From contig CACJQX010000001.1 of assembly GCA_902595595.1 (NCBI GenBank), positions 1-64,000 on the forward strand: a stretch of 64,000 bases of DNA, read 5' to 3'. Within the stretch, counting starts at the first letter, position 1, and every line of letters starts with the position of its first letter. Shown here piece by piece: positions 49,887 to 58,868 of this stretch. The notes beneath the pieces are model-generated. The model did not search any database, was not told the origin of the DNA, and worked only from the letters and a program-made list of their open reading frames with translations. Position numbers and translations under genes: made by a program. This DNA comes from an uncultured Pelagibacteraceae bacterium. Its GTDB lineage: Bacteria > Pseudomonadota > Alphaproteobacteria > Pelagibacterales > Pelagibacteraceae.

Positions 49887-51617
49887 TTAATAAAGATTTT
49901 CTAGCTGATTTTTATATTTTTCTGTAACTTTTTTTCTTTTTACTTTCATTGTTGGTGTCATTAAACCATTTTCAATAGAAAAATTTTCATCTATTAATTG
50001 AATTCTTTTTATCTTCTCTAGTAAAGTTAATTTTTTATTTATTTTTTCAATTACTTTATTTATTTTTTCTTTTTCATTTAAAAAATCTTTATTAGGAACA
50101 ATTAAAGCAACTAAGTAATTTTTTTTATCTCCATAAACCATGCATTGATCTATCTCTGGTTCATTTGTAATCATATTTTCAATTTTAGCAGGAGAAATGT
50201 TATCTCCACCAGCACTTACTATAATATCTTTTTTTCTATCAGTTATTTTCAAATAGCCATCATTTGGATCTATCTCTCCAATATCACCTGTATGTAGCCA
50301 TCCATTTATAATCACTTTTTCAGTTTCTTCTTTTTTATTCCAATATCCTAGCATTACATTTTCGCCTTTGACTAAAATTTCTCCATCTTCAGCAATTTTA
50401 ACTTCATTTCCTCTAAATGGAGGTCCTACAGTTTCCACTTTAATTTTATGTATTGGATTGCAACTTACTACTGGAGATGTTTCTGTTAAACCATAACCCT
50501 GAAGAGTAGGCAGCCCAACAGAATTCAAAAATTCTCCTATTCCTTTGTCTAGAGCCCCGCCACCTGAAACAAAAGCTTTCAAATTCCCACCGAACTGTTT
50601 TTTTATTTTTTTTCTAACTAATTTCTCAACTATAAAATTGAGTAATTTTTCAGAAAATGTCATTTTTTGATTTAATAGTTTTTTTCTTCCCAAACGAAGA
50701 GTTGCTTCAATTAATTTTGCTTTAAAACCTGTTTGTTTTTTTAAATTCATGTTTATTTTGTTGTAAAGGTTTTGGTAGAACCTTGGAACAGCTGTCATAA
50801 TTGTGGGTTTTGCCTCAGATATATTTTCTAAAAGTTTTTCTATTTTCTCCGCGTAAAATACTTTTGCTCCTACTGCTATCTGTGCAAATTGAACACAATG
50901 CTCATAAGAGTGTGAAAGTGGAAGCCAAGTTAAAAATACTGGTCTTGAGTTAAACAATGGTTTCATAATTTCACATGCACCTACGAGATTATTTAAGATT
51001 CCACCATGACTTAAAATTACTCCTTTAGGATTACCTCCAGTTCCGGAAGTATAAATAATACATGCAGGAGAATTTCTTTTTAATTTATTATTTTCAATTT
51101 TATCTTCTGCTAATAAATCATTTTTTATAATTGAATCAAAGTCTAAATATTTTTCTTTGTTAATTATGTTCAAGCTATTTGTTACCTTGGTTTTTTCATC
51201 CAAAGTAATAACTTTTTTGATAAAGTCTTTTTCATTAATTGAATTATTTAATTTTTTTAACATTTCGTTGTTTGAAACCACAACTAAGCTAGGCTCACAA
51301 TCTTCTATCAGGTACTTATAATCATCTTCTGTGTAGGTTGTGTATGCTGGAACTGTAATTCCACCAGCTACCATAATTGCTAAATCGGAAACAAACCACT
51401 CTGGTCTATTCTCTGAAACTAAAAGACATCTATCGCCTTCTTTTATATTTTCTTTAATAACTTTTGATAATTTTAAAATATTCTTTTCAGTTTGTTCCCA
51501 TGTGTATGTTTTTTTATTGCTTGGGTTTAGCCATTCTAAAAAAATTTCTTTTTTATTTTGTTGATTTGCTTGATTAACAAATAATTCGATTAAATTATTA
51601 AAATTATTTAAATTCAT
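49887..51617 (-). CDS. Long-chain acyl-CoA synthetase-like AMP-forming ligase
   Basis: Activates a fatty acid with ATP and CoA. The 576-residue adenylate-forming enzyme has the P-loop motif YTSGTGGNPKGVILSHGG (the usual TTG is GTGG-like), LQGYGLTETSPVVS, the A5/A8 region GWLHTGDIGEIDPNDGYLKITDRKKDI, and the C-terminal lysine in NGLMTPTMKVKRKKV. It most resembles the FAA1-type long-chain acyl-CoA synthetases. Length is normal. It has no signal peptide. tRNA-Leu lies 7 bases upstream on the same strand. Confidence 0.9.
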   Translation of the reverse strand: MNLNNFNNLIELFVNQANQQNKKEIFLEWLNPSNKKTYTWEQTEKNILKLSKVIKENIKEGDRCLLVSENRPEWFVSDLAIMVAGGITVPAYTTYTEDDYKYLIEDCEPSLVVVSNNEMLKKLNNSINEKDFIKKVITLDEKTKVTNSLNIINKEKYLDFDSIIKNDLLAEDKIENNKLKRNSPACIIYTSGTGGNPKGVILSHGGILNNLVGACEIMKPLFNSRPVFLTWLPLSHSYEHCVQFAQIAVGAKVFYAEKIEKLLENISEAKPTIMTAVPRFYQNLYNKINMNLKKQTGFKAKLIEATLRLGRKKLLNQKMTFSEKLLNFIVEKLVRKKIKKQFGGNLKAFVSGGGALDKGIGEFLNSVGLPTLQGYGLTETSPVVSCNPIHKIKVETVGPPFRGNEVKIAEDGEILVKGENVMLGYWNKKEETEKVIINGWLHTGDIGEIDPNDGYLKITDRKKDIIVSAGGDNISPAKIENMITNEPEIDQCMVYGDKKNYLVALIVPNKDFLNEKEKINKVIEKINKKLTLLEKIKRIQLIDENFSIENGLMTPTMKVKRKKVTEKYKNQLENLY

Positions 51618-51624
51618 AGTTACT

Positions 51625-51709
51625 TGGTGGGCGAAGAGAGAATCGAACTCTCACTTCTTGCGAAACACGATTTTGAGTCGTGCGCGTCTACCAATTCCGC
51701 CATTCGCCC
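51625..51709 (-). tRNA. tRNA-Leu (CAA)
   Basis: The minus strand begins GGGCGAA at 51709. The anticodon loop CTCAAAA gives anticodon CAA (leucine UUG). There is a variable arm, T-loop TTCGATT, discriminator A and encoded CCA at 51625-51627. The acceptor stem is GGGCGAA with TTCGCCC. It sits just upstream of the acyl-CoA synthetase gene. Confidence 0.95.
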
Positions 51710-51771
51710 TAGGTATTCAATTAAATTATATTTAAATAGTATAAGAACTAAATTTATATTAAAACCAAAAA

Positions 51772-52377
51772 ATGTTTCAAAGACTTTACAAAAAATGTTT
51801 AGAATTGGCTGCACATAAAAGTTCGAATTTTTATTTAGGGCTTGTATCTTTTATAGAAAGTTCTTTTTTTCCTATACCTCCAGATGCAATGATAATCCCA
51901 ATGGTTATTGCTAAAAAAAAGGAATATTTGAAAATATTGTTAATAGCATCAATATTTTCAGTTCTTGGAGGTATTTTTGGATATTTAATTGGATATTTAT
52001 TTTTTGATTTAGCAATGTATGTAATCGAATTTTATGGTTATCAAGATAAAGTTGAAAATTTAAAATTAAGCATGTCTCAAGGTAGTGGATTCCTCGCATG
52101 GCTGAGTATCCTTTTTTTAGCTGGCTTTACACCATTGCCCTACAAAGCCTTTACTATTTCAAGTGGTTTAATTGCTTTTAATCTTCCTATTTTCATAATT
52201 GTTAGCTTAATTTCAAGAAGCCTGAGATTTTTTATAGTTGCTTATTTATCTTATAAATTTGGAGAATTATTTACAGAATTCATGGAGAAACATGGATCAA
52301 AATGGTTCACCATAATTGGAATTATTATAGTTATAATATTTATTATTATTTATTTATTTTTTAAATTTAATGGTTGA
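51772..52377 (+). CDS. YqaA/DedA-like membrane protein (VTT domain)
   Basis: A 201-residue inner-membrane protein related to YqaA in the VTT/SNARE-associated (DedA) group. It has FIESSFFPIPPDAMIIPMV, an internal GGIFGYLIGYLFFD, and FTPLPYKAFTISSGL, all typical of the re-entrant loops, with four to six membrane helices. The family includes lipid scramblases and possible polyprenyl-phosphate flippases; the role here is unproven. It overlaps dsbB by 8 bases. The same three genes (yqaA, dsbB, coq7) run on the plus strand. Confidence 0.85.
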   Translation: MFQRLYKKCLELAAHKSSNFYLGLVSFIESSFFPIPPDAMIIPMVIAKKKEYLKILLIASIFSVLGGIFGYLIGYLFFDLAMYVIEFYGYQDKVENLKLSMSQGSGFLAWLSILFLAGFTPLPYKAFTISSGLIAFNLPIFIIVSLISRSLRFFIVAYLSYKFGELFTEFMEKHGSKWFTIIGIIIVIIFIIIYLFFKFNG

Positions 52378-52855
52378 GATTACTAAAACAATTACATTAA
52401 AATTAATTTTTTTAATTAGCATCATTGCTTTATCCTCAGCATTTTTTATTGAATATGTTTTAGGTCATCAACCTTGCAACTTATGTATACTGGAAAGAAT
52501 CCCTTACCTATTAGCATTAATAATTATTGTATTAAATTATAAGTTTATTAATTTTGAAAAATATTTCTTTCTTTCTCTTATATTAGTTTTTTTAGCAGCT
52601 ACTGTTTTATCTTTATATCATTTAGGTATAGAGCAAGGTTTTATTGAAGAATCACTGGTGTGTGATTTAAAAAATGGCTCTAATTTACTTTCAAAAGAAG
52701 ACATATTAAGACAATTACAAGAAAAAAATGTAAGCTGCAAAGATGTTACATTTAAAATTTTAGGATTATCACTTACAAGTTACAATATTATAATATCAAT
52801 ATTAATAGTATATTTTACAACAAAAGCTTATCTAAATTATGGAAACAATAAATAA
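52370..52855 (+). CDS. dsbB: Disulfide bond formation protein B
   Basis: Re-oxidises DsbA-type proteins and passes electrons to ubiquinone. The 161-residue protein has four membrane helices. The first pair of cysteines is in HQPCNLCILERIPY. The second-loop pair falls at CDLKNGSNLLSKEDILRQLQEKNVSC, residues about 97-122. It overlaps yqaA by 8 bases and coq7 by 17. Its DsbA partner is not in view. Confidence 0.93.
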   Translation: MVEITKTITLKLIFLISIIALSSAFFIEYVLGHQPCNLCILERIPYLLALIIIVLNYKFINFEKYFFLSLILVFLAATVLSLYHLGIEQGFIEESLVCDLKNGSNLLSKEDILRQLQEKNVSCKDVTFKILGLSLTSYNIIISILIVYFTTKAYLNYGNNK

Positions 52856-53372
52856 AAAGAAAATAGAAGAGTTTATTAGAGTTGATCATGCTGGAGAACG
52901 TGGTGCTGTTAAAATTTATGAAGGACAGTTGCTAGCTCTAAACACATTAGTTAAAGATGAAGCTTTAAAAAAAACTATTGAAGAAATGAAAGTTCATGAA
53001 AAAGAACATTCTGATTTTTTTGAAGAAGAAATTAAAAAAAGAAATATAAAACCGACAAAATTTTTACCCTTATGGGATTTATTAGGTGTAGGATTAGGTT
53101 TTGGCTCCACTTTACTTGGTAAGAAAGCGGCCATGCTTTGCACTGCTTCCGTTGAAGAAGTGATAGATGAGCATTATTTAAACCAAATAAAACAACTTGA
53201 TAATAATGAAGTAAAACTTAAAAAAAAAATAATTAAATTCAGAGAAGATGAGTTAAGTCATAAAGATATTGCCTATGAAAAGGGTGCTACAAAAAAAGGT
53301 CCATACTCTGTACTAGATAAAATTATTAAAACTGGATCAAAAATTGCAATAAATATATCTGAGAAAATTTAA
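52839..53372 (+). CDS. coq7: Demethoxyubiquinone hydroxylase (Coq7)
   Basis: Diiron hydroxylase for a late step of ubiquinone synthesis. The 177-residue protein has the metal-binding Glu/His motifs in RVDHAGERGAVKIYEGQLLAL, MKVHEKEHSDFFEE, SVEEVIDEHYLNQI and REDELSHKDIA. Its small size matches bacterial Coq7. It overlaps dsbB by 17 bases; coupling with a quinone-using enzyme is plausible. The stop overlaps that of the convergent HNH gene (TTAA). Confidence 0.95.
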   Translation: METINKKKIEEFIRVDHAGERGAVKIYEGQLLALNTLVKDEALKKTIEEMKVHEKEHSDFFEEEIKKRNIKPTKFLPLWDLLGVGLGFGSTLLGKKAAMLCTASVEEVIDEHYLNQIKQLDNNEVKLKKKIIKFREDELSHKDIAYEKGATKKGPYSVLDKIIKTGSKIAINISEKI

Positions 53373-53938
53373 GACTCTAGTTCTACATCCCAATATAAGT
53401 AATCCATCCAGCTTTTATGTAAAAAATTTGGTGGAAAATTTTTACCATTTTTGTGTAGATCCTCTGTTGATGGTCGATAAGGATACTGATGCAACTTCAT
53501 GCCTGAATGTTTTAATAGTTTTCCACCCTTTTTCACATTGCATGCAGAACAAGCTGTTACAACATTATCCCAATTAGTTTCGCCTCCTTTTGATCTAGGT
53601 AATAAATGATCAAAAGTTAACTCTTCATTGCTTCCACAATATTGGCAGGAAAATTTATCTCTTAAAAACACATTAAATCTAGTAAAACTTGGCTTACTTT
53701 GAGGAACAATATAATCCTTTAATGCGATAACACTTGGCAATTTCATATTAAATGATGGACTTCTTATAGTTCTATCATAATTACTAACAATAATAACTCG
53801 ATCAAGAAAAACTGATTTAACAGTATCCTGCCATGACCATAAAGACAGAGGGTAGTAACTCAAAGGTCTATAGTCTGCATTGAGTACTAGCGCAGGACAC
53901 TTTTCTAATGAAACATCTTGTTCAATAAAATTGTTCAT
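53369..53938 (-). CDS. HNH endonuclease domain protein
   Basis: A 189-residue protein with an HNH core: CQYCGSNEELTFDHLLPRSKGGETNWDNVVTACSACNVKKGG, which combines two CxxC zinc pairs with the catalytic DH...N...N pattern. The first 80 residues (LVLNADYRPLSYYPLSLWSWQDTVKSVFLDRVIIV) are typical of a family conserved in alphaproteobacteria and other bacteria without mobile-element context. Role in DNA or RNA metabolism unknown. It sits alone on minus, with 47 bases to the esterase gene downstream in the plus coordinate sense. Confidence 0.88.
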   Translation of the reverse strand: MNNFIEQDVSLEKCPALVLNADYRPLSYYPLSLWSWQDTVKSVFLDRVIIVSNYDRTIRSPSFNMKLPSVIALKDYIVPQSKPSFTRFNVFLRDKFSCQYCGSNEELTFDHLLPRSKGGETNWDNVVTACSACNVKKGGKLLKHSGMKLHQYPYRPSTEDLHKNGKNFPPNFLHKSWMDYLYWDVELES

Positions 53939-53985
53939 TAAGTAATTTTAACTTAGATAAACAATTTTATCAATAACAAGAGATG

Positions 53986-54636
53986 TTAAATTTTTTTTAA
54001 AATAAAATTTAAAGCTGTACTTGATGCTTCAATAGGAATATGATGATCACAATTTTTTATTAATAATGTATCAACTTTAACGTTATTTCTAATTAAAAAA
54101 TCCTTTGCTTCTAGTAAATGTGTTGATGAGACAATTTGATCTGCTTCACCGTGTATAAGTAATGTTTCAGTATTATTTTTGATCCTTTTTTTCAAATCTT
54201 CTTGATTAATTATTTTTCCAGAAAAACCAACTATACATAAAAATTTTTCTTCAGATGTAAGACCAACATTTAAAGACATCATGCAGCCCTGACTGAATCC
54301 TGATAAACATATTTGATTATTTAATAACTTAAACTCTTGTTTTATTTCATTAATAAATTTTTTTAAAACTTCTTCAGCTTTAATTGATTGCTCTAATATG
54401 TAATCAGAGTCCTCTTTGGTTAAATCAAACCACTGGTAACCTGAAGGATTTATAGCACATGGTTCGTGACCATTAGGACAAATAAAAATTGTATTAGGCA
54501 TATGTCTTTTCCAATTTAAGGAAAGCATGCTTATATCCTTTCCATCACCTCCATAACCATGAAGCAAAATAACTGCATTTTTGATTTCAACACCATTTTC
54601 TGGTTTAATAATTATTGAATCTAGGCAAAATGTCAT
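53986..54636 (-). CDS. Phospholipase/carboxylesterase family hydrolase
   Basis: A 216-residue alpha/beta hydrolase of the acyl-protein thioesterase-like type. AVILLHGYGGDGKDI gives the oxyanion segment, LSGFSQGCMMSLNV the Ser nucleophile, GEADQIVSSTHL the Asp and NCDHHIP the His. No signal peptide is visible. Substrate unknown. It diverges from the HIG1-like gene with 50 bases between starts. Confidence 0.87.
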   Translation of the reverse strand: MTFCLDSIIIKPENGVEIKNAVILLHGYGGDGKDISMLSLNWKRHMPNTIFICPNGHEPCAINPSGYQWFDLTKEDSDYILEQSIKAEEVLKKFINEIKQEFKLLNNQICLSGFSQGCMMSLNVGLTSEEKFLCIVGFSGKIINQEDLKKRIKNNTETLLIHGEADQIVSSTHLLEAKDFLIRNNVKVDTLLIKNCDHHIPIEASSTALNFILKKI

Positions 54637-54686
54637 AGTAGATAAAATATGTTTTTTATGTCAAAACACAATCTATAATAAAAAAA

Positions 54687-54890
54687 ATGATTTCAGGGAT
54701 ATTAGTAAAAGTTTTATCAATTGCTCTTTTGATAGCTGTTGGAGTAGTTTTAATCTTAGGTATAGGGACTCTTTTTAAGGGAGGAGAGACAAGTAAGAAA
54801 TATTCAAATAAATTAATGCAGTTAAGAGTTATTTTGCAGTTTATTGCTATTATTGCTTTAGTTGGCTTTGCTTATTTTTTTAAAAATTAG
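54687..54890 (+). CDS. HIG1-domain twin-helix membrane protein
   Basis: A 67-residue protein with two membrane helices: ILVKVLSIALLIAVGVVLILGIG and LQFIAIIALVGFAYFF. The loop SKKYSNKLMQLRVILQFIAI matches the hypoxia-induced HIG1 family, whose mitochondrial members (Rcf1) stabilise respiratory supercomplexes and which occur in alphaproteobacteria. Its stop overlaps that of the convergent thioredoxin-like gene (TTAG). Confidence 0.85.
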   Translation: MISGILVKVLSIALLIAVGVVLILGIGTLFKGGETSKKYSNKLMQLRVILQFIAIIALVGFAYFFKN

Positions 54891-55396
54891 TTATATTTTT
54901 TTATCCAATTAATAAATTTTTTATCTTCAAAATCAATTGAACCTATTACTCTAGCAAATTCTTGGCCCTCTTTATTAATTAGAATTGTTGTAGGGACGCC
55001 TCTTAAAGAAAACATTTTTGCTAATGTAGTAGGTGGATCAAAATAAGGTTGGAAATTTTTGATATTAAAATCTTTAAAAAATTTATTAACTTTGTCTGAA
55101 TTTTCTTTACCAATATTGATTGCAAAAATTTTAATTTTATCCAATTCTGTATTGGCTTGAAGTTTGTCTAACGATGGCATTTCTTCTTTGCAAGGTTCAC
55201 ACCAAGTTGCCCAAAAGTTTAATATTAATAAGTTGCCTCTATATTCATTGATATTAATTTTTCGATCTTTTTTGTCTAAAAAAATAACATTATCATATGT
55301 TTTTGGTGCTTTATGGATAACAATATTTTTAATTCCAGGTAGTTCTTCAGCTACAACATTTGTTATCAAAAAAATAAATATTATTAAAAATCTCAT
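54887..55396 (-). CDS. TlpA-like periplasmic thiol-disulfide oxidoreductase
   Basis: A 169-residue protein with a cleavable signal peptide (MRFLIIFIFLITNVVAEE) and a thioredoxin fold whose active site is ATWCEPCKEEMPSLDKLQ. The cis-Pro region is GVPTTILINKEG. It resembles TlpA/ResA, which reduce cytochrome c or copper-site thiols in the periplasm. Partner unknown. It diverges from argH by 24 bases. Confidence 0.9.
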   Translation of the reverse strand: MRFLIIFIFLITNVVAEELPGIKNIVIHKAPKTYDNVIFLDKKDRKININEYRGNLLILNFWATWCEPCKEEMPSLDKLQANTELDKIKIFAINIGKENSDKVNKFFKDFNIKNFQPYFDPPTTLAKMFSLRGVPTTILINKEGQEFARVIGSIDFEDKKFINWIKKYN

Positions 55397-55420
55397 GTTA
55401 AATAGGTATAATTAAATATC

Positions 55421-56812
55421 ATGGCAAAAAATAAAAACAACCAAGCAATCTGGAACACAAGAATAAAAAAAAATGCATCAAGTTTGTTTCAAAAAGTCGG
55501 TAATTCAATAGATATTGATAAAAGACTTTATAAAGAAGATATTCAAGGATCAATTGCTCATGTTGAAATGCTTTTTAAACAAAAAATAATTTCATTTAAA
55601 ATAAAAAATAAAATTATTTATGGACTAATAAAAATTGATAAGGAAATCACAAGCAATAAATTTGAGTTTAATAAAAAATATGAAGATATTCATATGAATA
55701 TTGAAAAGAGACTTTTTCAAATTATAGGTGAAGAAGCTGGCTATGTTCACACTGCAAGATCAAGAAATGATCAAGTAATTACTGATTTTAAAATTTGGAT
55801 GAAAAATTCGACCAACGAAATAAATAATAATATTAATAAGGTTATTAAGAGCACAATAAAGTTAGCTGAAAAAAATGTCGAGACTATCATGCCTGGATTT
55901 ACACATCTTAAAAATGCCCAAGCTATCTCTTTTGCACATTATTTAATGTCTTATGTAGAAATGTTCAATAGAGACAAAAAAAGATTTTCTAATAATTTAA
56001 TCAGTTTAAATGAAAATCCCCTAGGTGTTGCAGCTTTAGCAGGAACATCATTTAATATAGATAGAAATTACACAACTAGAAAACTTGGTTTTAAAATACC
56101 TACAAATAATTCTATTGATACAGTTTCAGACAGAGATTTTGTTTTAGATTTTTTATACGCTTCATCAGTATGTGCTATGCATATTTCTAGAATTGCTGAA
56201 GAGTTAATTATTTGGAATTCTGATGGTTTTAACTTGATCAATTTATCTGATAAAGTTGTTACTGGGTCATCGATAATGCCACAAAAGAAGAATCCTGATC
56301 TTTTAGAATACTTGCGTGGAAAGTCAGGAAGCGCTTATGGAAATTTATTTTCAATGCTCACAATCTTAAAAGGTTTACCATTGTCTTATTTTAAAGATTT
56401 ACAAGATGATAAAGAGATAGTTTTCAAATCTAACGACAATCTAAATAATTGTTTAAAAATTTTTGATGAAATACTAAAAAATTGTAATCCAAATAAGAGC
56501 AAAATGTTAGAACTTGCTAATTCTGGATACATTACAGCAACTGATTTAGCTGACTATCTTGTAAAAAATCACTCAATGTCTTTTAGAAAAGCATATCAAA
56601 AAACTGCTGCTGTAGTTAATTTTGCTGAAAAAAGAAAAAAGAAGTTAAATGAATTAACTTTAGATGAGTTAAAAAAAATTGAACCTAAACTTGGAGAAGA
56701 TGTATTGAAAGTATTTAACTTAAAAAATTCAATTAATTCCAAAAAATCTTATGGTGGAACTTCTTTTGATAATATTAAAAAAATGATAATGAAATATAAA
56801 AAAGAAAAATGA
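55421..56812 (+). CDS. argH: Argininosuccinate lyase
   Basis: Last step of arginine synthesis. The 463-residue protein has the HTARSRNDQV motif and the fumarase-superfamily signature GSSIMPQKKNPDLLEYLRGK. Length matches. It shares its TGA with the ATG of lptM (ATGA at 56809-56812), so argH, lptM and lysA run as one unit. Confidence 0.97.
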   Translation: MAKNKNNQAIWNTRIKKNASSLFQKVGNSIDIDKRLYKEDIQGSIAHVEMLFKQKIISFKIKNKIIYGLIKIDKEITSNKFEFNKKYEDIHMNIEKRLFQIIGEEAGYVHTARSRNDQVITDFKIWMKNSTNEINNNINKVIKSTIKLAEKNVETIMPGFTHLKNAQAISFAHYLMSYVEMFNRDKKRFSNNLISLNENPLGVAALAGTSFNIDRNYTTRKLGFKIPTNNSIDTVSDRDFVLDFLYASSVCAMHISRIAEELIIWNSDGFNLINLSDKVVTGSSIMPQKKNPDLLEYLRGKSGSAYGNLFSMLTILKGLPLSYFKDLQDDKEIVFKSNDNLNNCLKIFDEILKNCNPNKSKMLELANSGYITATDLADYLVKNHSMSFRKAYQKTAAVVNFAEKRKKKLNELTLDELKKIEPKLGEDVLKVFNLKNSINSKKSYGGTSFDNIKKMIMKYKKEK

Positions 56813-56940
56813 TAAAAAAAATTACCATAATTATGTTGTTATTTTGTGTAGTTATTTCTTGTGGAAAGAAAGGTGATCCTAAATACGTAGATCCAGATAA
56901 AAAAGCAGAAATAAATGAAGTTTCAATTAACTTAACTTAA
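56809..56940 (+). CDS. lptM: Small lipoprotein (LptM/YifL-like)
   Basis: A 43-residue gene, too short for usual ORF limits. It begins MIKKITIIMLLFCVVISC, a lipoprotein signal peptide with lipobox VISC (Cys18), followed at once by GKKGDPKY. The CGxKGxP signature matches LptM (YifL), which assists maturation of the LPS assembly protein LptD in enterobacteria; a small lipoprotein between argH and lysA is widespread in proteobacteria. The ATG overlaps the argH stop (ATGA), and its TAA shares a base with the lysA ATG (TAATG). The function is transferred by homology. Confidence 0.85.
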   Translation: MIKKITIIMLLFCVVISCGKKGDPKYVDPDKKAEINEVSINLT

Positions 56941-58154
56941 TGAAATACATAAATAGAAGATTAACAATAGAAAAAATTAGTCTCCAAAAAATTGCAAATA
57001 AATTTGGAACTCCATTTTATTCTTATTCTTATTCTAAATTAAAAGAAAATATTAATAATTTTAAAAAAAGCTTTAGATCTTTTTCACCACTTATCTGCTT
57101 TGCAGTCAAATCCAACACAAATGTTAATATAATTAGAGAAATTAAAAAATTTGGATTAGGTGCTGATGTTGTTTCAGTAGGAGAACTGATGATGGCATTA
57201 AAAGCAGGAATTAATCCAAGCAAAATAGTATTTTCTGGTGTTGGTAAAACAACAAGTGAAATCAGCTTCGCTATTGATAAAAAAATTTTGCTTATTAATG
57301 CTGAGTCTTTAAGTGAAATAAAAGAAATAAATCGAATTGCAAAATCAAAAAATAAAAGAATAAAAATTGGTGTAAGACTAAACCCTAATACAGATGCAAA
57401 AACATTAAGCCAAATATCCACTGGGAAAAAAGAAAATAAATTTGGCGTAAATAAAAATACATTCTATGAAATTATAAATTATTGCAAGAATTCAAAAAAT
57501 ATTGATTTAAAATGTCTAAGCGTTCATATAGGCAGTCAAATTTTAGACCATAGGCCTTATGAAAAAATGCTTAAAGCGGTAAGTCAAATTCTCAATAAAT
57601 CAAATCATAAATTTGAATTTATAGATTTAGGTGGAGGTATGGGTATTACTTACACTGATAAAAATAAAAAACTTAATTATAAAAAATACAATACAGCTAT
57701 TCTTAAATTTTTAAGAAAACATAAAGTTAAAATTATATTTGAGCCAGGTAGATCAATTATTGGCAATACCGGGACATTAGTGTCAAAAATAATCTATATA
57801 AAAGATAGCGGAAGCAAAAAATTTATAATTTTAGATGCAGCAATGAACGATTTAATGAGACCTGCTTTGTATGGTGCGTTTCATAAAACCTTACCTGTTA
57901 CAAAATCTAACAAAACGTCTAAAAAACCATATGAATTTGTAGGTCCTATTTGTGAAAGTACAGATAAATTTATTACATTGAAAAAATTTCAAGTGCTGAA
58001 TGAAAAAGATTTAATAGCGATATGTGATGTGGGTGCTTATGGAATGTCACTAAGCTCAAATTATAATTTAAGACCTAAACCAATAGAATTATTAATAAAG
58101 GGATCAAAAATTAAAGTAATAAGAAAAAGACAAAAGCATAAAGATATAATTTAG
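56940..58154 (+). CDS. lysA: Diaminopimelate decarboxylase
   Basis: PLP enzyme for the last step of lysine synthesis. The 404-residue protein has the Schiff-base Lys in ICFAVKSNTNVNII, GGGMGITY, and FEPGRSIIGN for phosphate/substrate binding, and the C-terminal DVGAYGMSLSSNYNLRPKP signature. The ATG overlaps the lptM TAA by one base. A non-coding gap of 12 bases follows to plsC. Confidence 0.97.
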   Translation: MKYINRRLTIEKISLQKIANKFGTPFYSYSYSKLKENINNFKKSFRSFSPLICFAVKSNTNVNIIREIKKFGLGADVVSVGELMMALKAGINPSKIVFSGVGKTTSEISFAIDKKILLINAESLSEIKEINRIAKSKNKRIKIGVRLNPNTDAKTLSQISTGKKENKFGVNKNTFYEIINYCKNSKNIDLKCLSVHIGSQILDHRPYEKMLKAVSQILNKSNHKFEFIDLGGGMGITYTDKNKKLNYKKYNTAILKFLRKHKVKIIFEPGRSIIGNTGTLVSKIIYIKDSGSKKFIILDAAMNDLMRPALYGAFHKTLPVTKSNKTSKKPYEFVGPICESTDKFITLKKFQVLNEKDLIAICDVGAYGMSLSSNYNLRPKPIELLIKGSKIKVIRKRQKHKDII

Positions 58155-58166
58155 CTTTTGACAAAA

Positions 58167-58868
58167 ATGATAAGAAACTTTTTATTCTCAATTTTATTTT
58201 TCACTGGTATCATCTTTATTTCGATAATTTTTTTACCATCATTTTTTTTGCCTAAACAGGTTGTTTTGATGGGGGGTAAATTAATGGGACATTGGGCCAG
58301 TTTTTGTTTAAGATTTGTTCTCTCAGTAAAAATTTCAATCAAAGGAAGAGAAAATATTATTAATAATGAAAAATTTTTTATAGCAGCATCTCATCAATCA
58401 ATGTTTGAAACTTTTTATTTACAAACAATCTTTAACTCACCTGTATTTATTTTAAAAAAAGAATTATTGTTAATTCCAATTTTTGGTTGGTACTTAAAAA
58501 AAATAGGATCAATTTCAATAAAAAGAAACAAAGTTACAAAAGATAACTTGGGTTTTTTTAATGATATTTCAAAAATGATGGCTACTTCTAATAGACCTTT
58601 AATTATTTTTCCTCAAGGAACTAGAGTTCTTCCAGATGAAAGACCACCTTTTAAAAAAGGTGCCTCGAGAATTTATGAACAGCTAAATGTTACTTGTCAA
58701 CCAGTTGCAATTAACTCTGGATATGTGTGGCCTAAAAAAGGTGAAAAAAAATCTAATAGAACTATTACAATCTCCATTCTAAAACCAATTCCTTCTGGTT
58801 TAACAAAAGAAAATTTTATTCAAATTCTTGAAAAAAATATTTATTCAGAGTTAGATTTAATTAATTAG
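58167..58868 (+). CDS. plsC: 1-acyl-sn-glycerol-3-phosphate acyltransferase
   Basis: Makes phosphatidic acid from lysophosphatidate at the inner membrane. N-terminal hydrophobic helix (FLFSILFFTGIIFISIIFL), then the block I motif ASHQSMFETF (HX4E in place of the common HX4D), a feature seen in alphaproteobacterial enzymes, and block III IIFPQGTRV (Gln replacing the usual Glu). I use the ATG at 58167 (MIRNFLF); a TTG at 58158 (three extra residues) is possible. The stop overlaps that of convergent dnaN by four bases (TTAG). Confidence 0.92.
   Translation: MIRNFLFSILFFTGIIFISIIFLPSFFLPKQVVLMGGKLMGHWASFCLRFVLSVKISIKGRENIINNEKFFIAASHQSMFETFYLQTIFNSPVFILKKELLLIPIFGWYLKKIGSISIKRNKVTKDNLGFFNDISKMMATSNRPLIIFPQGTRVLPDERPPFKKGASRIYEQLNVTCQPVAINSGYVWPKKGEKKSNRTITISILKPIPSGLTKENFIQILEKNIYSELDLIN

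Noticed and set aside
54581-54778. Open frame overlapping the esterase start and the HIG1 gene
   Set aside because: It overlaps two better genes in other frames and has no family features.
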